Positions 7,451 to 12,038 of a stretch of 17,641 nucleotides of DNA are shown in pieces (the stretch's first letter is position 1; the number at the start of each line of letters is the position of its first letter). The DNA comes from UBA9732 sp963615565. Lineage in GTDB: Bacteria; Spirochaetota; Spirochaetia; Sphaerochaetales; Sphaerochaetaceae. The notes beneath the pieces are model-generated. The model had not been told where the DNA came from, searched no databases, and was given only the letters and a program-made list of their open reading frames with translations. The stretch covers positions 1-17,641 of the forward strand of contig CAVEGR010000103.1 of the NCBI GenBank assembly GCA_963615565.1, written 5' to 3'. A program made the translations under genes and the position numbers.

Positions 7451-8041
7451 AAGAATTGATCTTGCAGCCTTACCCCTATGGCTGTATTTATTTTTATTTT
7501 CTTCTGAAAGTAGTGCCATTGGACTTTGTGCTTCATTGCAATAAAAAACAGGATCATAACCAAAACCATGTTGTCCAATTTCTTCTTCTAAAATTCTGCC
7601 TTCTGCTGTTTCTTGTACACAATATATGGTCCAGTCGTTTTTAAGTAACACCATTGAACAAATGAATCTTGCAGTTCTCTTGGACTCTTCAAGATTTTTT
7701 AGCATACTAAGAAGAAGCGTATTCTTCTCATGAGCTTCTAATAAGGTCACACCATCTTTACTGCCAAATCTAGCAGTTTTAACTCCTAGAAGATTTGGAA
7801 GAGCATCAACAATGAGACCAGAATCATCTGCTAAAACAGCATAATCATCTAAGTTGGCTTTCTTCAAAACTTCTTTAAGTGCTTTTGCTTTAATTATTGC
7901 ATTGGCAATAAAAGTTTTTCCATCTTCAATACAGTCAAATGTAAGACCTAAATCCTTTGGTAATAGAATTTCATGTTTACAAAAGAGATCTTCAATTTCT
8001 TTTTTCTTATGCTCGTTAGAACTTGCAAGAATAATTTTCAT
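7439..8041 (-). CDS. rdgB: RdgB/HAM1 non-canonical purine NTP pyrophosphatase
   Basis: The 200-residue protein has the full set of ITPase motifs: ASSNEHKKKEI near the N-terminus (6-16), ADDSGL (71-76) with the metal-binding aspartates, GQHGFGYDPVF (156-166) that reads the base, and SHRG (187-190) near the C-terminus. The enzyme hydrolyses dITP, ITP and XTP to the monophosphates and keeps deaminated purines out of nucleic acids. Length is standard. No Shine-Dalgarno sequence precedes the ATG, yet a promoter-like -10 ends six bases upstream, so this gene may be read from a leaderless mRNA as well as from the upstream operon. It lies 59 bases after the hydrolase gene. Confidence 0.92.
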   Translation of the reverse strand: MKIILASSNEHKKKEIEDLFCKHEILLPKDLGLTFDCIEDGKTFIANAIIKAKALKEVLKKANLDDYAVLADDSGLIVDALPNLLGVKTARFGSKDGVTLLEAHEKNTLLLSMLKNLEESKRTARFICSMVLLKNDWTIYCVQETAEGRILEEEIGQHGFGYDPVFYCNEAQSPMALLSEENKNKYSHRGKAARSILKLI

Positions 8042-8047
8042 ACGCCG

Positions 8048-8076
8048 AGAATAAAACTTTTACATAAACAGTTCAA
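8048..8076 (-). promoter_or_regulatory. Candidate promoter for rdgB, predicting a leaderless mRNA
   Basis: On the minus strand TTGAAC (8071-8076), a 17-base spacer and TATTCT (8048-8053) end six bases before the rdgB ATG. The expected transcription start falls on the ATG itself, which agrees with the absence of a ribosome-binding site. Confidence 0.5.
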
Positions 8077-8100
8077 TTATGATGAAGAGATATCTGCGTA

Positions 8101-8748
8101 TTAAATGTTAAATAGTTGATTTTTTTCGCCTCCAATTGTTGTGCTTTGTCCATGTCCAGGTAGAACAATGACTTTAGAAGGCAAGGCTAAAATCTTTTTT
8201 AATGATACTCTAATGTCCTTAAATGAGCCACCAACGTCAGTTCTTCCATAACTTCCATAAAATAATGTATCGCCTGATAGAAGAACAGAATGCTCTTCTG
8301 AATAAAGGCAAATAGAATCCATAGTGTGGCCTGGAGTATACAGCACTTTAAATGATCCAATATTATCACCATCTTTTAGTAATAAATTTGGTTGAGGAAT
8401 TTCAAATTCTTGAGAGTCGTAGCATGTGCCAAGATAATATTCTCCAAGTAGATATCTTGCCTGCTGTTTTACACTGCTGGTGGAAATATTTGTCTTTTCA
8501 CTTATTGCAATCTTTGCATCAGGATAGAGCTTATGAATATCATATAAAGCTCCAACATGGTCAAAATGGCCATGTGTTAAAATGATGTGAGTGAGTGGCT
8601 GTGGCAAAAACTGCTCAATAGACTTTTTTATAAAAGAAGGGTCCCCTCCAGGATCAATTACTGCAGAGAACCCATTATTTTCAACATCATCTTCAACTAA
8701 ATAACAGTTAGTATTAAGAAGACCAACTGTAATACATTTAATTTTCAC
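8101..8748 (-). CDS. Metallo-beta-lactamase-fold hydrolase (glyoxalase II-like)
   Basis: The 215-residue protein is a compact MBL-fold enzyme. The metal site is complete: HGHFDH (H59, H61, D63, H64), H141 in PGHT, D160 in SGDTLF and H199 in PGHG. The opening LNTNCYLV and the GRTDVGG motif (168-174) fit the stand-alone glyoxalase II-like group (YcbL type), which lacks the extra C-terminal domain of classical GloB. Thioester hydrolysis is the likely chemistry; the physiological substrate is not visible. The start is GTG at 8748, immediately after the stop of the DbpA-like gene with no spacer; AAGGA inside the end of that gene serves as ribosome-binding site, so the two are translationally coupled. 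Confidence 0.88.
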   Translation of the reverse strand: MKIKCITVGLLNTNCYLVEDDVENNGFSAVIDPGGDPSFIKKSIEQFLPQPLTHIILTHGHFDHVGALYDIHKLYPDAKIAISEKTNISTSSVKQQARYLLGEYYLGTCYDSQEFEIPQPNLLLKDGDNIGSFKVLYTPGHTMDSICLYSEEHSVLLSGDTLFYGSYGRTDVGGSFKDIRVSLKKILALPSKVIVLPGHGQSTTIGGEKNQLFNI

Positions 8749-9252
8749 TTATTCAACATCCTTGTCTTTGCTGAAGTTAATCTTGACCTTTCTGCCTTTG
8801 TAAGTTTGACCATTAACAGCACCAATGATGCCCTCAGAAGCATCTTTCTTCACATGAATGAAGGAATAGTTCTGTTTATAGGCTATTGCTACTATTGAAT
8901 CGTTACTAATATTTGCCTTCTCACAAATAAACTGTGCAAGCTCTTTTGGTGAGCTCTTACTTGATTTTCCTACGTTTATATAGAAAGAAACTGTGTTCTC
9001 TAGAGATTTTGTAGGAGCCTTTCTTTCTTCTGCTCCTGCCTTCTGCACTCTAGTTGTTTTGCTATGTTCCCCTGAATCTCCATGGCGAGTGATATAAAGA
9101 TAAGCTAAAAGATTTCCTCTCATAAGAAGAGGTACATTTTTTCTTATAACTTTTCTCATCTCTTCAATTTCTTCAGGATTATTATAAAGCTGCATTTCTT
9201 TTACAAGCTCTTTAATTTTCTGTCCTCTGATATCTGCAATGGAATCTGCCAT
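8749..9252 (-). CDS. Orphan DbpA-type RNA-binding domain protein
   Basis: The 167-residue protein ends in a domain (about 88-160) that matches the RNA-binding module found at the C-terminus of DbpA/CsdA-type DEAD-box helicases: FYINVGKSSKSSPKELAQFI, then YSFIHV and NGQTYKGRKVKINF. No helicase core is attached. The N-terminal half is helical and charged (about 8-45), followed by a likely flexible linker (55-85). In the helicases the module recognises structured RNA such as 23S rRNA, so a ribosome-assembly or RNA-chaperone role is possible but inferred. AAAGGAG (minus strand, 9264-9270) lies 11 bases before the ATG. It heads the operon with the hydrolase and rdgB. Confidence 0.82.
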   Translation of the reverse strand: MADSIADIRGQKIKELVKEMQLYNNPEEIEEMRKVIRKNVPLLMRGNLLAYLYITRHGDSGEHSKTTRVQKAGAEERKAPTKSLENTVSFYINVGKSSKSSPKELAQFICEKANISNDSIVAIAYKQNYSFIHVKKDASEGIIGAVNGQTYKGRKVKINFSKDKDVE

Positions 9253-9270
9253 TTTAAAATTTGCTCCTTT

Positions 9271-9285
9271 GAGGGTTAAAACCTC
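9271..9285 (-). promoter_or_regulatory. GAGG/CCTC palindrome abutting the DbpA-like ribosome-binding site
   Basis: GAGG and CCTC arms surround a seven-base centre and end exactly where AAAGGAG begins. A second stem, CCTC-ATAA-GAGG, uses the same GAGG (minus strand, 9282-9293), so the two are mutually exclusive. Both lie in the predicted 5' leader. Confidence 0.5.
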
Positions 9286-9316
9286 TTATGAGGTTGTTTT
9301 GCGAAGTGTCTGAATA

Positions 9317-9345
9317 AGTATACAGCATTTTACGCCTTTGTGCAA
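9317..9345 (-). promoter_or_regulatory. Candidate promoter for the DbpA-like operon
   Basis: On the minus strand TTGCAC (9340-9345), a 17-base spacer and TATACT (9317-9322) point to the DbpA-like gene. The -10 is a five of six match, the -35 only three of six. The leader would be about 60 bases. Confidence 0.5.
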
Positions 9346-9350
9346 AAACC

Positions 9351-9376
9351 TCTTCACAAAGCTCATTTTGCAAAAA
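9351..9376. repeat. Dispersed intergenic repeat, copy B
   Basis: These 26 bases are identical to 26-51. Here the element lies between divergent promoters, and its TTTTGCAAAA core (9366-9375) supplies the -35-like TTGCAA of the plus-strand gene. It overlaps inverted repeats CTTTGTG/CACAAAG (9336-9342 and 9355-9361) and GCAAAA/TTTTGC (9342-9347 and 9366-9371). Confidence 0.75.
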
Positions 9377-9395
9377 ACTTCTAATGTGTTACAAT
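9368..9395 (+). promoter_or_regulatory. Candidate promoter for the coiled-coil gene, predicting a leaderless mRNA
   Basis: TTGCAA (9368-9373), a 16-base spacer and TACAAT (9390-9395) end seven bases before the ATG at 9403. No purine-rich ribosome-binding site is present. Confidence 0.5.
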
Positions 9396-9402
9396 TTGAT
9401 TT

Positions 9403-10515
9403 ATGGCAGGTCTAAACACAGAAATTGAAGCTTTATCTAAGGAGATAGAAAAAGCCCAAACGAATCTAACAGATTTACACAGACAACTTGGAAATGCTGC
9501 TGCACCTTGGCACGCAAACATAAATTACATCCCAAGTCAGAAGGCCTTTGAAGAGCTTTGCGAGCTTGTAAACCAAAAGGATCAGGTTGACGATAAAATC
9601 ACAAGCCTTCAAGATGCACTCAAGCGCATGTCTACTGGTGGCGAACAAATGGAGCAGACTAAAATCTCCATGAAAAATCTGGACTCTCGTTTTGAAGTCC
9701 TCAAGGCCATGCTTGGAGCAGTTGCAATTGAAGCCCAGTCAGCTGGTAAACTCCCCTCTAGGTTAGACCGATGTCTTTCTCCAATGCGTGAATATGAGAA
9801 AAAAGTATCGGATTTAGAAGAAAAGATAAAAAAAACTGGCCCTGATTCACGATTTCTTAGACCATTTTATGAAAAAAAACTTGAATCTTTGAAAAGTAGC
9901 CTAGATTCGGTTTTTGCTCAAACAGGAAAGAAACTCTACGACTCGGGGGATTTTAGAGAAGTTCCAGGAGAAAGAGCGCAAGAAATTCTTGCAGAAATGG
10001 AAGATATACGCTTGATGAAGCGAAACTACAAAAGTACGTTAAAAGATCAAGCCTCCATAGTGGACCAAGCACAGGGTTCCCTTGTAAGTATGGGCGCTTA
10101 TGGAGAAGAAGGCCGTAGGCTTAAAGCTCTTCAGGTAGAAGAAAATCAAATAATGAACAAACTTGTTGAGAAGTTTACTCAATATGGCAAAATTCTAGCT
10201 GAAGGCATGGAGTATTGGTATGACAACAATGCACCACCAGAACTTAAAACCTGTTGCAGTCAAATTTACAACCAAGAAGCCTACATTGAAACTAAAAAGC
10301 ATGAGCTTGCTCATCTTATGATGCAACAGGACATTGAAATTCATGAAATGAAACTTTCACAGCTCTCAGATCAAATGAACCACTTAAATAGCCAAATTAT
10401 GGCCATAGAGAACCAGAAAGCAGAACTTCAGCAAAAGGTAGACTCAGAGCTTAAGGCTATATCAGATCTAAAGATGCAGCAAAACAACCTCGTAAACGAC
10501 AATAGCATGGTCTAA
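9403..10515 (+). CDS. Coiled-coil protein of unknown function
   Basis: I do not recognise this family. The 370-residue product is hydrophilic and largely alpha-helical with heptad-like stretches at about 1-30, 45-100, 128-170, 190-260 and 285-365. It has no signal peptide or membrane segment, so it is probably cytoplasmic. The only cysteines of note in this part are C52, C124 and the pair C284-C285. The ATG lacks a Shine-Dalgarno sequence; a -10 box lies seven bases upstream. The gene stops at TAA (10513-10515), but the same frame stays open for 52 more codons, beginning with a striking cysteine ladder described separately. With that extension the protein would have a coiled-coil rod plus metal-binding tail, loosely like the coiled-coil/zinc-ribbon architecture of HP0958-type proteins; that likeness is architectural only. 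Confidence 0.85.
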   Translation: MAGLNTEIEALSKEIEKAQTNLTDLHRQLGNAAAPWHANINYIPSQKAFEELCELVNQKDQVDDKITSLQDALKRMSTGGEQMEQTKISMKNLDSRFEVLKAMLGAVAIEAQSAGKLPSRLDRCLSPMREYEKKVSDLEEKIKKTGPDSRFLRPFYEKKLESLKSSLDSVFAQTGKKLYDSGDFREVPGERAQEILAEMEDIRLMKRNYKSTLKDQASIVDQAQGSLVSMGAYGEEGRRLKALQVEENQIMNKLVEKFTQYGKILAEGMEYWYDNNAPPELKTCCSQIYNQEAYIETKKHELAHLMMQQDIEIHEMKLSQLSDQMNHLNSQIMAIENQKAELQQKVDSELKAISDLKMQQNNLVNDNSMV

Positions 10516-10674
10516 CAGTGTAGCGGGTGTGGCCAGTGTAGCCATTGTAGTCCCAAATGTAGCCAGTGTGTCGGTTGTCCGCACTGTCGTCAGTGTTACC
10601 AAGTACAGTCCAGCATCTCCACTGATTCTAATGTCTTGTTAGATTGTTTTATTGTCACTCTTTGTGTATCATGA
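10516..10674 (+). other. In-frame Cys-rich extension behind the stop of the coiled-coil gene
   Basis: Straight after the TAA, in the same frame, 52 codons run to TGA (10672-10674). Cysteines fall at extension positions 2, 5, 8, 11, 15, 18, 21, 24 and 27, giving CSGCGQCSHC, CSPKC, CSQCVGC and CPHCRQC. Positions 5-15 fit the CxxCxxCxxxC pattern of a [4Fe-4S] site; paired CxxC would also suit zinc. No ATG, GTG or TTG precedes the ladder after the stop, so it can be translated only by readthrough, or it belonged to the gene before a nonsense change. The DNA is a degenerate 9-bp repeat (10518-10601, one unit with three extra bases) in which TGT is kept in all nine units. The last 20 codons look ordinary and overlap a candidate promoter for the channel gene. 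Confidence 0.6.
10644..10672 (+). promoter_or_regulatory. Candidate promoter for the MscS-type channel gene
   Basis: TTGTTT (10644-10649), a 17-base spacer and TATCAT (10667-10672) precede the GTG start at 10709 by 36 bases. The -10 is a five of six match, the -35 three of six. Confidence 0.4.
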
Positions 10675-10708
10675 AGCAGAAAAACGAGTAGAAAATGGAG
10701 GAGAGGCG

Positions 10709-11530
10709 GTGTATTCCATTTTAAGTGAAATTGGCAACAAGATTGTTTACTACATTGAAAATTCCGGCTTTGATCTTTTGACAGCAGTTGTTGCATTCTA
10801 TTTTGGTACTTTAATTATTAAGAATGTTCTTCAGCTGGTTAAGGTTGGAGTATTAGCCTGCGATATTGATACTGCTTTGGTTCATTTTATTCTGACCATT
10901 GTTAAGTTTGTGCTGTACTTATGCTTGATTTTGTATTGTTTATCAACATTGGGCTTGCCATTATCGGGATTTGTGAGTGCGGTATCGGCATTGACTTTGG
11001 CAATTGGGCTGTCTGTGAAGGATTTGATTGGTAGCGTTGCAAATGGCCTTATGTTGGTAACAACGCATCCGTTTAAGGAAGACGATTACGTGGAAATTGA
11101 TGGCGTTGGTGGGACTGTGAAGGAGCTGACTTTGATGCATACTGTGCTTGCTACTCCAGACAACAAACGGGTGATGATGCCAAATTCAAAAGTGTTTAGT
11201 GCAAATATTGTCAATTATTCGGCCAATGAGTTTAGACGTCTGATAATTCCAGTTGAAGTGGATTATAATGCAGATTATGAAGCTGTCCAGAAGCTTCTTT
11301 TGAAAGTTGCAAATGAGCATCCGTTGGTGTGTTCAGACCCGGCACCTACTGCAAGATATAATTTTAATGGTGATTCTGCTGTGCATTATGATGTTAAAGT
11401 TTGGTGTAGAAATGAAGATTACTGGCCTGTATCTTGGGATTTGAGTGAGCAGCTTTATATGGCTGTTTTTAATAACAATATTGATGTTCCGTATCCGCAA
11501 ATAACGGTAAGCTACAGGAAGGAGGACTAA
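10709..11530 (+). CDS. MscS-family small-conductance mechanosensitive channel
   Basis: The 273-residue inner-membrane protein has three hydrophobic segments (about 20-40, 57-78, 84-117), the last being the pore helix with GLSVKDLIGSVANG (100-113). The MscS beta domain follows: HPFKEDDYVEIDGVGGTV (120-137) and VMMPNSKVFSANIVNYS (155-171), then a C-terminal alpha/beta domain. Such channels release solutes during hypo-osmotic shock. I choose GTG at 10709 because GGAGGAG (10697-10703) is ideally placed; the longer TTG start at 10652 would put that site inside the gene and has no ribosome-binding site. The size is close to E. coli MscS (286). The next gene begins one base after the stop and is probably co-translated. 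Confidence 0.9.
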   Translation: MYSILSEIGNKIVYYIENSGFDLLTAVVAFYFGTLIIKNVLQLVKVGVLACDIDTALVHFILTIVKFVLYLCLILYCLSTLGLPLSGFVSAVSALTLAIGLSVKDLIGSVANGLMLVTTHPFKEDDYVEIDGVGGTVKELTLMHTVLATPDNKRVMMPNSKVFSANIVNYSANEFRRLIIPVEVDYNADYEAVQKLLLKVANEHPLVCSDPAPTARYNFNGDSAVHYDVKVWCRNEDYWPVSWDLSEQLYMAVFNNNIDVPYPQITVSYRKED

Positions 11531-11531
11531 G

Positions 11532-12017
11532 ATGAGTGCATTAGAGAAGATGATTTCTACGTGTATTTTCTGGTTTTTGCTTTATCTTGTGACGCTTTTT
11601 GTTACGAATAAGACTGGTGTTGGCTCTAATGTTCTCAAGCATGCTTTGAAACGGCTTGCAAGAATGCGCAAGCTTTGTGCTAAATTCCAGTCTCTCATTA
11701 CTTCTAGCAGTTTTAACATAAAATCTAAGAGTGCAGTTCTTATGTTAAATGAAATTATCAGGTGCCAAAAAAGTTTTTTGAGAATTCTTTCTGTTTATCT
11801 GTATGATGACAAGACAGACAAAGATGTAATTGAGGCTAAAGATTATGTTGCATCCATTTCTGATTACTGCAAGCAGGCTTTAATTCTTGTCTCTGATGGC
11901 TCTGATGCCAATGTCTCTGATTACTTTAAGCAAATTGAAGCTCGTATTTCCAGTGCAGAAGTCCATATTGAGAAGGCTTTGGAATATGATATTAAAAACG
12001 AGATGCTAAAGCTTTAA
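11532..12017 (+). CDS. Small membrane-anchored helical protein of unknown function
   Basis: I do not recognise the 161-residue product. It has one N-terminal membrane segment (about 7-25, ISTCIFWFLLYLVTLFVT), a basic stretch straight after it (35-50, with KRLARMRK), and otherwise soluble, mixed-charge helices. The positive residues after the anchor suggest the soluble part faces the cytoplasm. GGAGG (11521-11525), lying in the end of the channel gene, gives a good ribosome-binding site, and the one-base gap to the channel stop indicates coupling. A channel-associated role is inferred from position only. Confidence 0.75.
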   Translation: MSALEKMISTCIFWFLLYLVTLFVTNKTGVGSNVLKHALKRLARMRKLCAKFQSLITSSSFNIKSKSAVLMLNEIIRCQKSFLRILSVYLYDDKTDKDVIEAKDYVASISDYCKQALILVSDGSDANVSDYFKQIEARISSAEVHIEKALEYDIKNEMLKL

Positions 12018-12038
12018 CCGCTATACTTTAAGGAAAAA

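Noticed and set aside
10517..10645. Alternative plus-strand frame through the 9-bp repeat giving a Val/Ala/Ser-rich peptide
   Set aside because: Any 9-bp repeat without stops is open in other frames. Here the varied positions do not preserve a residue pattern, whereas the frame of the upstream gene keeps every cysteine.
10652..10708. Longer start (TTG at 10652) for the MscS-type channel
   Set aside because: The strong GGAGGAG at 10697-10703 is placed for the GTG at 10709, and the added residues are hydrophilic and unlike the family.
10596..10796. Minus-strand 66-codon ORF opposite the channel gene start
   Set aside because: No ribosome-binding site, and it covers the well-supported 5' end of the MscS-type gene on the other strand.
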